Assembly (NCBI GenBank): GCA_002726915.1
Contig: PBSY01000007.1
Coordinates: 71,698 to 135,697, forward strand
Source: Verrucomicrobiales bacterium
GTDB lineage: Bacteria; Verrucomicrobiota; Verrucomicrobiia; Verrucomicrobiales; DEV007
Length of the DNA: 64,000 bases
Direction: 5' to 3'
In this document: piece after piece, positions 17,114-27,678 of the stretch
Position numbering within the stretch: position 1 is the stretch's first letter
Layout of the letters: every line of letters starts with the position of its first letter
Notes under the pieces: generated by a model
Databases searched by the model: none
What the model was told of the DNA's origin: nothing
The model's input: the letters and a program-made list of their open reading frames with translations, nothing else
Program-made: the position numbers and the translations under genes

Positions 17114-19927
17114 TTACCTCAAATATCGAAAGTCTACCGAGCCGAACAGTATTCGTTGCAGGCCAGCCCAAGCTTCGGTGTCACCTACCTGCGTGTCGCT
17201 GATGAATCCGCGCGCAAGGTCAAGTTCCTCTGCGGAAGGGAGTCTCCCGAGTGTTCGGCGGAAGGCTAACTCAATACGCTCTTCTCTCGTCTCGGCCCTA
17301 AGCCGAAGCAATTCGCTGGCTGCCTCGATGGATCGATCATGGACAAATTGGCTGTTAGTCAGGAAAAGCATCTGAGTTGGAATGTTACTTTCGGTGCGCT
17401 TCCCTATCGTAAAATTAGGATTGGCAAAATCAAAGACACTGAACATCTCGTAGCTGGAATTCCTAAAGACGGGAACGTAAACGCTGCGTTTCATGGTCGT
17501 GAATTCATAGCCAAATTCACTCTTGAACCCTTTTGGCAAGGAAGGCCCTCCCGAATTGCCGTCGAGCGCCCCGGAAAGGGTCAACATAGCATCACGAAGC
17601 GACTCCGCGTCGAGTGATCTGAGATGGGCGCGAGAATAAAAGGAGTTCTCCGGGTCCATCGTCTCAACCGACTTCGTGGCCACTTTGGTGGATCGGGAAT
17701 AGACATCCGAAAACATGATTTCTCGCACGAGAGCTTTAGTAGACCAACCAGATTCTATCAAACGTCCTGCAAGGTAGTCGAGCAATTCGGGGTGAGTTGG
17801 CGCAATTCCCGTCGTGCCGAAGTTGTCAGGAGAAGCGACAAGACCCTCACCCATTAGTTTTAACCAGATGCGATTTGCCAGCACGCGGGCCGTCAACGGA
17901 TGCTGATCGCTCGTAAGCCATTCGGCCAACTCCAATCTTCCACTGGATGACTCTGATATATCAACCTCATCCAAGCTCGCGACTTCGAGGAAGCCTCGCG
18001 GAGCAACTTCTCCCCTACTCGCTTCTACCCCACGGATGCGTATCTCGGTGTCCCCTATCTTATCGGTCGGATGGTCGACCACGCTCATCGCTTGCGGAAT
18101 ATTGGGGGCATTCCTCTCAAGATTCTTAAGTTTCGCTTCTGCTTTGGCCAACGCCTTCTCCAAATTGAGAATACGCGGATTATCAGTGGTGCCCTCCTTG
18201 CTCTCCCGATTCTGTTTTAGTTCAAGCGGGAGCCACTGAATCGCATCGGCTATCGCAACGCCGTCATCGTGAAGGTTTGATATTTCAATGGAGGACTCAT
18301 CCCCGGCTTCAATATCGAAGACCCCGATAGCCTGAAACAAACCATCGTATTCAGGCGTTAGTTTTTGGTTGATCTGATAACCTTCCGCGACAGATCCAAC
18401 GTTCACCATCACCTGAACAATCGGGCTACGATTGCTGGAAGCTGAATAGGAAACCCGGAGTTCATAGCGCCCCGCTGCTTCAAAAACGTGCTCGTAACGG
18501 ACCGACTTTTCTCCCTGCCCTGCATTGAGGTCATGGACGTATCCCGCGTCAATAAAACGAGGCGCTGAGCTGGATGACTTCCACTCACCAACTTTCACCG
18601 CCTCTTCGTCGTCAATCACGATACCCGGGAGAAGCGTGGACGCGACTTTCTTAGATTTCTTGCCAGCACCGCGCCCGAAGGAGGCCAACTCCGTTTTGAA
18701 GGCCACCACCTCGGCATCGGCTGCCGCTTTCTCTTTTTCGTAGTCTTCAATGGCCCGTTTTGCCTCCTTAGTGGGCGGAACTGGTTCGAGATGCCAGGCT
18801 GACACATTGGAGTGTTTCACCGATCTTGTGCTGAGGAAGATCCCAGCTAGCGAATAATAGTCTTTGGTCGGGATTGGATCAAACTTATGGTCGTGACAAC
18901 GCGAACAGGCGATGGTCTGCCCCATAAAAGCACGACCGATTGTGTCAACCTGCTCATCAATGATCTCGAAATCGAGCTCCGCCTTGTTCTGGTTCTCGTA
19001 ATTGTTTGGACCCATCACGAGGAATCCAGTCGCGATTAGGTTCTCAGAACGCTCCTTCTGAGTCTCGTATGGCAACAAGTCACCGGCGATGTGAGCCTTG
19101 ATCAGTTCGTCAAGAGGGCGGTCTGTGGCAAAGGAGTCGATCACGTAGTCACGAAACCTCCAGGCATCCGGAAAAGGCAGGGCACGACCTCCTCCACTGG
19201 AATCCGCATAACGCACGATATCGAGCCAGTGCCGGCCCCATCGCTCTCCAAACGCATTAGAAGCCAGCCACTGCTCCACAAACGCCTCCCAATTCTCTTC
19301 GCTAGGATCAAGCTCAAAGTGGAGCTGCTCCTCTACTGTTGGAATGAAACCGGTCAAATCAACCCGAGCCCGCCGCAGTCGCCGCTGAGGACTCGCCGCA
19401 GGGGAAGCTTCGAGACCTTCAGTTTCGAGCCTCGCATTGATGAAATCGTCGATCGAATCCCGTTTGCCAAAATCGGTTTGTCGCGGGCGAAAAGACCAAA
19501 ATTTCCGCCCTTCCTCAACCGTCATACCTCCGTCTTCGCCTCCCATTCCGCGCTCGCGCGGATCAGGAGTCCCCATCGCGATCCACTTTTCAAAATCGGC
19601 CACCACTGAGTTTGGCAACTTGCTCTTAGGAGGCATCTCCAGATCAGGATCCTCGTAGCGGATCGTCTCGATTAGCAGACTACCCTCAACATCGCCTGGA
19701 ATCACGGCCGGGCCGGAATCACCACCAACTTCCCAACCCGCCTTACGATCGAGCCAAAGACCGCCCTTTTTAGTGCCTTCCGCTTCAGAATGGCACTCAT
19801 AACAATGCGCGACCAAGGCCGGCCGAATTTTTGACTCAAAAAAGGCCATCCCAACATCGGACCCCAAAGCTGGGGTTTTCGCGATCAGGGCAAGGAAATA
19901 GAAAACGATGATGTTTGGGGAACCCAT
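17114..19927 (-). CDS. planctomycete cytochrome c / DUF1549 / DUF1553 protein with golvesin-like insert
   Basis: The preprotein starts with a signal peptide (MGSPNIIVFYFLALI). A planctomycete cytochrome c domain carries the heme motif CYECH near residue 40 and GDVEGSLLIETI. DUF1549 follows from about residue 150 (ERWGRHWLDIVRYADSSG; CSRCHDHKFDPI). A segment of about 130 residues (IVIDDEEAVKVGEWKSS ... GVAIADAIQWLP) looks like a golvesin/xanthan lyase C-terminal-type beta-sandwich. DUF1553 ends the protein (HPLTARVLANRIWLKLMGEGL; RTLGRLPSAEELDLA). The track start at 19963 is a TTG; the ATG at 19927 is preferred. It heads an operon with DUF1501. A periplasmic or outer-membrane role in polysaccharide use is inferred only. 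Confidence 0.92.
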   Translation of the reverse strand: MGSPNIIVFYFLALIAKTPALGSDVGMAFFESKIRPALVAHCYECHSEAEGTKKGGLWLDRKAGWEVGGDSGPAVIPGDVEGSLLIETIRYEDPDLEMPPKSKLPNSVVADFEKWIAMGTPDPRERGMGGEDGGMTVEEGRKFWSFRPRQTDFGKRDSIDDFINARLETEGLEASPAASPQRRLRRARVDLTGFIPTVEEQLHFELDPSEENWEAFVEQWLASNAFGERWGRHWLDIVRYADSSGGGRALPFPDAWRFRDYVIDSFATDRPLDELIKAHIAGDLLPYETQKERSENLIATGFLVMGPNNYENQNKAELDFEIIDEQVDTIGRAFMGQTIACSRCHDHKFDPIPTKDYYSLAGIFLSTRSVKHSNVSAWHLEPVPPTKEAKRAIEDYEKEKAAADAEVVAFKTELASFGRGAGKKSKKVASTLLPGIVIDDEEAVKVGEWKSSSSAPRFIDAGYVHDLNAGQGEKSVRYEHVFEAAGRYELRVSYSASSNRSPIVQVMVNVGSVAEGYQINQKLTPEYDGLFQAIGVFDIEAGDESSIEISNLHDDGVAIADAIQWLPLELKQNRESKEGTTDNPRILNLEKALAKAEAKLKNLERNAPNIPQAMSVVDHPTDKIGDTEIRIRGVEASRGEVAPRGFLEVASLDEVDISESSSGRLELAEWLTSDQHPLTARVLANRIWLKLMGEGLVASPDNFGTTGIAPTHPELLDYLAGRLIESGWSTKALVREIMFSDVYSRSTKVATKSVETMDPENSFYSRAHLRSLDAESLRDAMLTLSGALDGNSGGPSLPKGFKSEFGYEFTTMKRSVYVPVFRNSSYEMFSVFDFANPNFTIGKRTESNIPTQMLFLTNSQFVHDRSIEAASELLRLRAETREERIELAFRRTLGRLPSAEELDLARGFISDTQVGDTEAWAGLQRILFGSVDFRYLR

Positions 19928-20082
19928 CGACAAAAGTTTACTAACTCGCGCCGCCTCAGACAACAGCGTTTTCGCGTATGAGCTTTAGACTAAGTGGGCC
20001 ACCCTAGATCATTCGTCACAAGCCCCAATGGCAACATCGTGACTGGCAGAGTTGGCACTTTGCGCCATATTTGTGCGTTTTT
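19928..20082. promoter_or_regulatory. divergent intergenic region
   Basis: This 155-base gap separates the divergent PVC operon (minus) and GtrA-like gene (plus), so promoters for both should lie here. I see no unambiguous -35/-10 pair or operator. Confidence 0.35.
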
Positions 20083-20619
20083 ATGCACAAGGCGCTCCTC
20101 CGATCTCTCCGACAGGATCTGCATACCGTCCTAGAGTATCGCCGCGAACACGGGTTGCGGGAGTTGCTGATGTGGCTGCCGACGAAAAAAGCACCGGGCG
20201 CCGTTCAATTCGTGAAATACGTCGTTTCAGGTGGAATCTCCACGGTGGTCCAACTCGCCATTTTCATTTGGCTCTCTCACAGCTTGTTTCCGGCACACGA
20301 TTACCTTAACGGGCCGCCCCTTTCAGGTGAGGTGAAGGAGAAAAATGCCATCATCAGCAACCTGATCGCGTTCCCCTTTTCTAACCTCTGCGCCTACTTT
20401 TTGAATATTTTATTTGTATTCACTCCGGGCCGCCACTCGAAATGGTTTGAGTTCACCCTCTTTACCGGCATCTCGCTTGCCAGCTTCAGTTTAGGCCTAT
20501 TGGGAGGGCCCCTCCTGATATCAGCCGGTCTGGATCCGTGGGCAGCTCAGTTCGGGTTTATGATCACGTCGGCGCTGGTGAACTTCGCCTGCCGAAAATT
20601 TCTCGTCTTCCAGAAATAA
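20083..20619 (+). CDS. GtrA-like membrane protein
   Basis: This 178-residue protein has four membrane segments in the GtrA arrangement: FVKYVVSGGISTVVQLAIFIWL, NLIAFPFSNLCAYFLNILFVF, a third around FTGISLASFSLGLLGGPLLI, and a last one ending in ALVNFACRKFLVF, which is the family's C-terminal signature. GtrA-like proteins are thought to move lipid-linked sugars across the inner membrane or assist in polysaccharide modification. A 45-residue cytoplasmic N-terminal extension precedes the first helix. The track start at 20071 is a TTG, and ATG at 20083 is preferred. No glycosyltransferase gene accompanies it, which is unusual for the classical gtrA-gtrB pairing. Confidence 0.85.
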   Translation: MHKALLRSLRQDLHTVLEYRREHGLRELLMWLPTKKAPGAVQFVKYVVSGGISTVVQLAIFIWLSHSLFPAHDYLNGPPLSGEVKEKNAIISNLIAFPFSNLCAYFLNILFVFTPGRHSKWFEFTLFTGISLASFSLGLLGGPLLISAGLDPWAAQFGFMITSALVNFACRKFLVFQK

Positions 20620-20635
20620 AGTTAACTGGGGCAGG

Positions 20636-21091
20636 TCAGGGCTTGGCTTGCCCCAACAGCACGGAAGCAGTCATCCGAAGCAGATCCCTTTCGAGGAGTT
20701 CAGCCATAGCGCGCAAGTAGCGGACCATATCATCGCGCTGGTTACGGTTCAGGTGGACTCGCTCTCCGAGGTGGCGGAGGACCTGACGATCCGAAAGATT
20801 TTCGAGATGGATCACGTCCTCTCTTGTGAAGCCAACTTTTTCGAGCGCCTCGAACATCTCTTCGAGTGGATGACCGGTATGACTGCATCGGACCTGCGCA
20901 TGCTCGGTCCATTCGAGCAGATGATCGTTAACCTTTCGCGCGACTTCAATGCCAGTCTGCTGTGTCACCGTCTGGATGAGATGCCCACAGTTGCAATGCG
21001 CCATATGTCCCCACTCATAGCGAGCTCCAGACTCAACTCGGTCTGCAGTTTCTCGGAGGGCGGAAATAAGTTCGACGGAAGGTCTTGCCAT
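20636..21091 (-). CDS. uncharacterised protein with H-x3-CNCG motif
   Basis: The 151-residue, largely helical cytoplasmic protein has the motif WGHMAHCNCGHLIQTV, a second region with EWTEHAQVRCSHTGHP, and a C-terminal part with LENLSDRQVLRHLGER. The clustered Cys and His residues could bind a metal. Similar proteins of about this size, with a WGHxxxCNCGxLxQ pattern, occur in Bacteroidetes as unnamed conserved proteins from memory; no function is known to me. It converges with the GtrA-like gene, leaving only 16 bases between stops. The ATG start at 21091 is the natural one. Confidence 0.75.
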   Translation of the reverse strand: MARPSVELISALRETADRVESGARYEWGHMAHCNCGHLIQTVTQQTGIEVARKVNDHLLEWTEHAQVRCSHTGHPLEEMFEALEKVGFTREDVIHLENLSDRQVLRHLGERVHLNRNQRDDMVRYLRAMAELLERDLLRMTASVLLGQAKP

Positions 21092-21325
21092 AATGAAAAG
21101 GTTGGTTAGGAGAAAACGCCAAACGCGTCCACCTATTGGTTACTCGTAAAACAGGATGAAAGATGCAGGAAAATCAGTCAAAACCGCGACGTCCCAAAAG
21201 AGAACTAATTACCGGATACTGCTAAGGGCAAAATAAACGACGAAGAAATTGGTCAATGAGCTTACGAATCGGAGCGGGCTTGGCGTTGATCTGCGACGCC
21301 TTATCAGGTCAGTCGGCAGTCTTTG
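21092..21325. other. intergenic region, nothing recognised
   Basis: These 234 bases between two minus-strand genes carry short ORFs that are unconvincing in composition. I see no tRNA cloverleaf signature, repeat or strong terminator. Confidence 0.4.
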
Positions 21326-21874
21326 TTACCGCTGGGTAATTATATCTGGCTTCCTTATCGTTGACCGGATGGTAAGGAAAAGGATGACCAGTCCGCAGAG
21401 CAGGCAGATGGAAAGACCAATAAGCTGCCCCCAGTTGCCCTGTGTGCCGCGGACTAGGACGGAGCGCCCCGGTTTTTCGGGGTGGTAGTAGACCGACACC
21501 TTCTCTCCCTTTGGGAATTGCCGCTGCTCCTTCTGGGCATCAGAGCGCCGGTCGTGGTCATTAGATCCGAAGCGCAGCCGATGTCCTTTGTAAGCCTGCC
21601 CCTCGACCTCGTAATTGTAGCGAATCTCCACCGAGTAGTCCGTGTCGCTGGCGCTCGATTTATTCGCCCCGCCAGGTGAGCTGCGGGTGGTGCTCGAACC
21701 TATCCTTGAAATGGTGATCTCCCCTGTGACCTGTGGCCAGGATTCGCTCTCACGGTCCTGCTTAATATTCCAAGCCGTCATCGTAACACCGGCTAGGCCG
21801 ATGAGTGTGGCGATTCCACCCACACCCCACCCGAAGAGGAGGCCGGCGATTCGAGTAGGGTCGGTTGTGATCAC
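21326..21874 (-). CDS. DUF3592 membrane protein
   Basis: Two membrane helices (IAGLLFGWGVGGIATLIGLAGV and LIGLSICLLCGLVILFLTI) flank an extracytoplasmic beta-rich domain. The signatures WPQVTGEITIS, IRYNYEVEGQAYKGHRL and FPKGEKVSVYYHPEKPGRSVL are typical for DUF3592. Function is unknown. The track begins at a TTG at 21931; I favour the GTG at 21874, which places the first helix about ten residues from the N-terminus, but no good ribosome-binding site supports either, so the start is uncertain. Confidence 0.75.
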   Translation of the reverse strand: MITTDPTRIAGLLFGWGVGGIATLIGLAGVTMTAWNIKQDRESESWPQVTGEITISRIGSSTTRSSPGGANKSSASDTDYSVEIRYNYEVEGQAYKGHRLRFGSNDHDRRSDAQKEQRQFPKGEKVSVYYHPEKPGRSVLVRGTQGNWGQLIGLSICLLCGLVILFLTIRSTIRKPDIITQR

Positions 21875-22152
21875 TAGGAGTAGTCGTAAACGTAGGATTA
21901 AATCCCGACAACAATAATCAGCAATTTGCAAAGCAATTTTGCTGCATCGCCTGATAGCATCTCAGCGAATTTTATCGAGCTTCCCGTCCTCTCTGTTAAA
22001 CTTATTCGCTTGAGCACCTCACATTCCCACACTCAACAGGTTCAAATCAGCCACTCAGCCCTGTTAAATTCGCTCTTTCAGGCACCCCAATCGAGAGAGG
22101 CTCCCGACTATTTTCCCTTCCCTCCTGCCTTCATTCTCCCTACCATTCCTCC
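21875..22152. promoter_or_regulatory. divergent gap upstream of glpK
   Basis: The 278 bases separate the DUF3592 gene from glpK. An inverted repeat CAGCAA...TTGCTG with internal GCAAT repeats lies near 21919-21944. The region just before glpK is very pyrimidine-rich and shows no Shine-Dalgarno sequence. Promoters for both genes should be here. Confidence 0.3.
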
Positions 22153-23634
<1,482 letters not shown>

Positions 23635-23729
23635 GGCTTAGTAGAACCCAATTAAGAGAGTTATTCCCACGACGCAGTGATCCCTTGCAATTCGGGCGTT
23701 TCTAGGAAATCTTTCGCCACTTTTCATCC

Positions 23730-24104
23730 ATGCGAAGCCTCCTACGTTCCAAGATCCATCTCGCTACCGTCACAGAAGCAAACGTGGACTATGTCGGTAG
23801 TATCACCATCGACAAGAACCTGCTCGATGCGGTGGGTCTCTGGGTTGGGGAAAAGGTACTCGTCGTCAGCGCCAGCACTGGAACGCGTCTCGAAACCTAT
23901 GTGATCAAGGGCGCCCCCGGATCCGGGATCATCGGCATCAATGGCGCAGCAGCCCACCTTATCAACGCTGGCGAGAGGGTGATTATTATGGGCTTTGAGC
24001 TCGCCGAAAAGCCCGTCGAACCGAAAGTGGTTCTCTGCAACAAGGAGAACGGCATTGCCGAGTTCCTCAGCGAAGAGGCCGGAATAGCACTCACGAGCGA
24101 GTAG
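23730..24104 (+). CDS. panD: aspartate 1-decarboxylase proenzyme
   Basis: PanD makes beta-alanine from aspartate for pantothenate and CoA. The 124-residue proenzyme shows the self-cleavage site YVGSITID, where cleavage before Ser25 creates the pyruvoyl group, and the conserved RSKIHLATVTEA start, GTRLETYVI and NGAAAHLINAGERVIIM. Length and motifs fit the bacterial pyruvoyl type. It follows glpK after 95 bases on the same strand and may be transcribed independently. coaD, further along the same pathway, lies at 30320. Confidence 0.97.
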   Translation: MRSLLRSKIHLATVTEANVDYVGSITIDKNLLDAVGLWVGEKVLVVSASTGTRLETYVIKGAPGSGIIGINGAAAHLINAGERVIIMGFELAEKPVEPKVVLCNKENGIAEFLSEEAGIALTSE

Positions 24105-24117
24105 CGCCTGCTGAAGA

Positions 24118-25173
24118 TCAGGGATTAGCCCAAGACCTGATCACTTCCTCGAGTCCTTTGACGACGAATTCGAGTTGCTCCATATCCAGCTGGTCGACTG
24201 TATCCGTTGGTTTGTGGTAATGCTCATATCGGAACGGAATCGTATCTGTCACCATGATTGCTGGAAAGCCCTCCTGCCAGAAAGACCAGTGATCAGACCA
24301 ACCCACTCCGGGAATCGATTCCGGGAAGACCCCGCCGACCGCCGGAATACCAGAGACGCCCTCAAAGACTCTCTTGGCCTGATCACCAAGGAACCGCGAA
24401 TTCTCGTTCGCCACAAAAGCGAGAAAGTTTCCTTCCTTCGGAAATACCCCTTCCAGCCCTGGAGGCACCTCTTGGCTGTTTGGTTCGTCCGTGAAATACC
24501 CGAGTCCATCGAAAGCGATCATCGCTACGATTTTTTCTTCCCGCTCTGCGCAGCCGCGCGCATGAACCCAACTCCCCATTTCTTTCGTTTGGAAATAGGG
24601 TGGTTCCTCATTTGCGAAGGCGACAAAACGAATCGTGCGCTGCTGTTGTTCTCCTGCCAAAGCCTGAGCGATTGATATAAGGGCCGCCACCCCGCTGCCA
24701 TTATCATTCGCGCCTGGAGAACCTGGAACTGTATCATAGTGAGCCCCCACAATGATGATCTCATCTCTTAAAGCCATCCCGGGCAGTTCCGCTACTAGGT
24801 TCCGGACTCGGTGAGGCTTCCCATTTTCTGCGAAGCTTGACGCAAGCTCGTATTCCTCCCGCTTTACGACATAGCCGAGATTGGTGGGGCCGAGGCTTGA
24901 TTCAATCCAGAAAGCCGCCTGCTCAAGTTGGTTCATCTTACCAACGTGACGTTCGCCAATTGTTTCGCAGAGGATCCTGATATGTCGTTCGAGAGTTTCG
25001 CGACTGACCGGCTCCTGATTGAGACTGGCCGCCTCGAGGCGGACCTGCTCGTTCGGATCTTGTGGTCCTTTCGCTTTCTGGAGGTGAGAGTTCACCATCG
25101 ACGTTACACCAATGGCGAGTAATCCGGCGGGGAAAGCCACAAGCAAGAAAGGAATCAATTTTCGGCCCGTCAT
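24118..25173 (-). CDS. M28 family zinc aminopeptidase-like protein
   Basis: The 351-residue protein begins with a membrane or signal segment (LIPFLLVAFPAGLLAIGV), so it is probably periplasmic or membrane-attached. The M28 metal site is visible: VGAHYDTVPGSPGANDNGSG supplies His and the bridging Asp, FVAFANEEPPYF supplies the catalytic Glu pair, FDGLG supplies an Asp, and the C-terminal HYHKPTDTVDQLD supplies the last His. It likely removes N-terminal residues from peptides. Its start overlaps the lpxB stop as TGATG, which suggests translational coupling, though a functional link with lipid A is not obvious. Confidence 0.9.
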   Translation of the reverse strand: MTGRKLIPFLLVAFPAGLLAIGVTSMVNSHLQKAKGPQDPNEQVRLEAASLNQEPVSRETLERHIRILCETIGERHVGKMNQLEQAAFWIESSLGPTNLGYVVKREEYELASSFAENGKPHRVRNLVAELPGMALRDEIIIVGAHYDTVPGSPGANDNGSGVAALISIAQALAGEQQQRTIRFVAFANEEPPYFQTKEMGSWVHARGCAEREEKIVAMIAFDGLGYFTDEPNSQEVPPGLEGVFPKEGNFLAFVANENSRFLGDQAKRVFEGVSGIPAVGGVFPESIPGVGWSDHWSFWQEGFPAIMVTDTIPFRYEHYHKPTDTVDQLDMEQLEFVVKGLEEVIRSWANP

Positions 25174-26294
25174 CAGTTTTTCCAGAGGTGACTGACAATA
25201 CGCGCCGCATTCTCGTAGGCTCCGCCTTCACCGAGTGTTTTTACCACTTCGGCAAGGTCATTCTGCAGTTGGCTCCGCCTATCCTCGCTGGCAAGCAAAT
25301 CACCTAGGGCTTCGGCAATCCCTTCAGGCGTTGCTCGATCCTGAAGTAACTCGGTGACGACCTCACGATCGGCCATCACATTGACGATTCCGAGATAATT
25401 CACCTGCATGAGGCGTCGCGCCGCTACTGCTGTGAGCCAAGCCACTTTGTAAGTCAGGCAATGAGGCAAACCAAGGCAGGCCGCCTCCAGTGTTGCAGTT
25501 CCCGACGCCACCACACCGACTCCAGCCGCTTGCATGATGTCGTGACTGTTTGACTCACCCACTTCAACCGATCCTGACAGACCCGTCTCACTAACCATTT
25601 TTCTGAGACGCTGAGTCAGTGCAGGCGTAGCTCCAGATGTGATAAACTTCAAATCAGGGTGCTGCTTCAGCAACAAGGCTGCGGCACCCAGCATCGGCGG
25701 GAAGAGTTTTTCAATCTCGCGTTCCCGCGAGCCCGGCAACAGGGCGACGAGTTTAGGGTTGCGCACAAGGTTGTCGTTCTTGAGCTTTTCCATTTCATCA
25801 ACCAACGGGTGTCCTGAAAACTGCGTAGGGAGGCCCGACTCCTTGTAGAGTTCTTTCTCAAAGGGAAAGATACAAATCATTAAGTCGAGCAACTCTGACA
25901 TTGTCTTAATGCGCCCCTTTTTCCAGGCCCATACCTGGGGACTAATGTAGTAGATCAACTTCCCCTGATAGCCTTCACTTCGCAGTCGTTTCGCAAGTCT
26001 CAGATTAAAGCCCGGGTAATCAATCAGGACGACTCCGTCGGGTTTCAGCCGAAGTATTACATTGACGGTTTCATCCAACTTATTTTTGAAGTAGCCGTAT
26101 TTCTTCAGGACTTCCCAGAGCCCCAACACCGCCGCCTCATCCAACCAATTCTCAATTTCCCCGGAAATTTCGTGCATCAGGGGGCCTCCGAGGCCCGCGC
26201 ATTGCCATTCACCCGATTCCGCGAGTGCACGCAGCAGCGCTGATCCGTGGATGTCTCCACTGATTTCGCCGGATACGAGGAATAGTGAATTCAT
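25173..26294 (-). CDS. lpxB: lipid-A-disaccharide synthase
   Basis: LpxB joins UDP-2,3-diacylglucosamine with lipid X to form the lipid A disaccharide at the inner face of the inner membrane, evidence that the cell builds lipopolysaccharide. Characteristic sequences are LVSGEISGDIHGSALLRAL, GVVLIDYPGFNLRLAKRLR, YYISPQVWAWKKGRIKTM, FSGHPLVDE, LLPGSREREIEKLFPPML, and ASGTATLEAACLGLPHCLTYKV. The ATG at 26294 (MNSLFLVSGEIS) gives 373 residues, matching the family; the track start at 26327 adds eleven. It is the first gene of a two-gene unit with the M28 peptidase. Confidence 0.95.
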   Translation of the reverse strand: MNSLFLVSGEISGDIHGSALLRALAESGEWQCAGLGGPLMHEISGEIENWLDEAAVLGLWEVLKKYGYFKNKLDETVNVILRLKPDGVVLIDYPGFNLRLAKRLRSEGYQGKLIYYISPQVWAWKKGRIKTMSELLDLMICIFPFEKELYKESGLPTQFSGHPLVDEMEKLKNDNLVRNPKLVALLPGSREREIEKLFPPMLGAAALLLKQHPDLKFITSGATPALTQRLRKMVSETGLSGSVEVGESNSHDIMQAAGVGVVASGTATLEAACLGLPHCLTYKVAWLTAVAARRLMQVNYLGIVNVMADREVVTELLQDRATPEGIAEALGDLLASEDRRSQLQNDLAEVVKTLGEGGAYENAARIVSHLWKN

Positions 26295-26499
26295 GGTAAA
26301 ACGACACTTAGCGTCAAACTTCGGCAACGATCAAGGGGACAGCTTCATAAGTTAGACCGCGCGATGTTAGACGGGAAACCGCGAAACTGCTAATCGATTT
26401 TCGCAACCCAGTTGAAACGCCGACCCCTAAACCTTCGAATCTAAATGCTGTTCATTTAAACACTTGCCATAAAGGGCAAAATCGAGTATCCGATTTCTG
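26295..26499. promoter_or_regulatory. divergent gap between lpxB and dprA
   Basis: These 205 bases hold the promoters for two divergent genes. A short hairpin, TTGCC-ATAAAG-GGCAA, lies near 26464, about 20 bases before the dprA start. I cannot assign promoter boxes. Confidence 0.3.
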
Positions 26500-27618
26500 A
26501 TGACTTCCACGGAGGCATTCCTAGCGCTCAACCTCTTGCCTGGCATTGGTCCGATTCGGATGCGGCACCTCCTAAAGGAATTTGAAGAGCCTTCGGAATT
26601 GCTCAAGGCGAGCGAAAAAAAACTACAACAGATCCCCGGCATTGGTGCTGAAATGGCCCGTTCAATTCGATCCTGGGAAAATCTCGTTGATCTCGCTGAG
26701 GAAAAGCGTCGCATCGCCGAGCATGACATTTCCCTTCTCACCCTCAAGGACAACGAATATCCCGCCGCTCTGCGGGAAATTCATGACCCCCCCTTTCTTT
26801 TATATGTTAGAGGCCATTTGGAGCCTAGTGATGCTGCCGCTATTGGTATCGTAGGTTCAAGGCGTATGACCCATTATGGCCGGGAGCAGGCGAGAAAACT
26901 TGGCTTCCAGCTTGCAAGAGCCGGCTTTACGATCATTAGCGGTTTGGCAAGGGGAATTGATACCGCTGCCCACGAAGCTGCTCTTGCCGCCGAAGGCCGC
27001 ACCGTCGCTGTACTTGGATCAGGCATTGGGAACATTTACCCACCGGAGAATGAGGTTTTGGCCGACCGCATCGTCGAGAATGGAGCCGTCATCTCCGAGT
27101 TTCCCGTGCTTTATGTTCCAGATAAGCAGTCATTCCCCCTAAGAAATCGAATTGTTTCTGGTATGTCTGAGGGGCTCCTTGTGGTCGAAGCGCCCGCACG
27201 CAGCGGTTCTCTCATCACAGCAAACCAAGCGATGGAGCAAGGTCGCACCGTTTTTGCCGTCCCAGGTCCAATCGATCGGCCCACGTCGGAAGGATGCAAT
27301 CGTCTCATCCGAGATGGAGCCACTCTCGTGACCTCAGGACAAGACGTTATCGACGACCTAAACACTGGCCTAAATTCCCTAAATCTTGAATTTGCTTCCC
27401 CCGAACAGCCGAGGGCCAAGCATTCCCCAATCCTCGATTCACTCGATGATCAGCAGGTAAAAATCCTCGAGGAACTTGAAAAAGGCGAACAAACCATCGA
27501 CACCCTTGCAGAAGCTATTTGTGCCCCCGCCCGTGCTGTCAGCGCCAACCTCTTGCAACTCGAAATGAAGCACCTCGTAAAACAGCTTCCGGGAAAATAC
27601 TTCACGAAACTGATTTGA
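26500..27618 (+). CDS. dprA: DNA-processing protein DprA
   Basis: DprA binds incoming single-stranded DNA and loads RecA during natural transformation. The 372-residue protein has an N-terminal helix-hairpin-helix-like part (GIGPIRMRHLLKEF, IPGIGAEMARSI), the Rossmann-like core with IGIVGSRRMTHYGREQARKL, IISGLARGIDTAAHEAAL, AVLGSGIGNIYPPEN, FPLRNRIVSGMSEGLLVVEAPARSGSLITA, and a C-terminal winged helix (QVKILEELEKGEQTIDTLAEA). All features are present. No comEC, comM or pilus genes are beside it, so competence is possible but not shown here. It is followed closely by the topoisomerase gene. Confidence 0.96.
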   Translation: MTSTEAFLALNLLPGIGPIRMRHLLKEFEEPSELLKASEKKLQQIPGIGAEMARSIRSWENLVDLAEEKRRIAEHDISLLTLKDNEYPAALREIHDPPFLLYVRGHLEPSDAAAIGIVGSRRMTHYGREQARKLGFQLARAGFTIISGLARGIDTAAHEAALAAEGRTVAVLGSGIGNIYPPENEVLADRIVENGAVISEFPVLYVPDKQSFPLRNRIVSGMSEGLLVVEAPARSGSLITANQAMEQGRTVFAVPGPIDRPTSEGCNRLIRDGATLVTSGQDVIDDLNTGLNSLNLEFASPEQPRAKHSPILDSLDDQQVKILEELEKGEQTIDTLAEAICAPARAVSANLLQLEMKHLVKQLPGKYFTKLI

Positions 27619-27678
27619 CGGATGACTAAAAACGGGGCACTCCATTTCCGGGGAACACTCCCTCACTCTCCAAGCACC

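Noticed and set aside
20083-20619. Sugar-modification island around the GtrA-like gene
   Set aside because: No glycosyltransferase or O-antigen genes are next to it.
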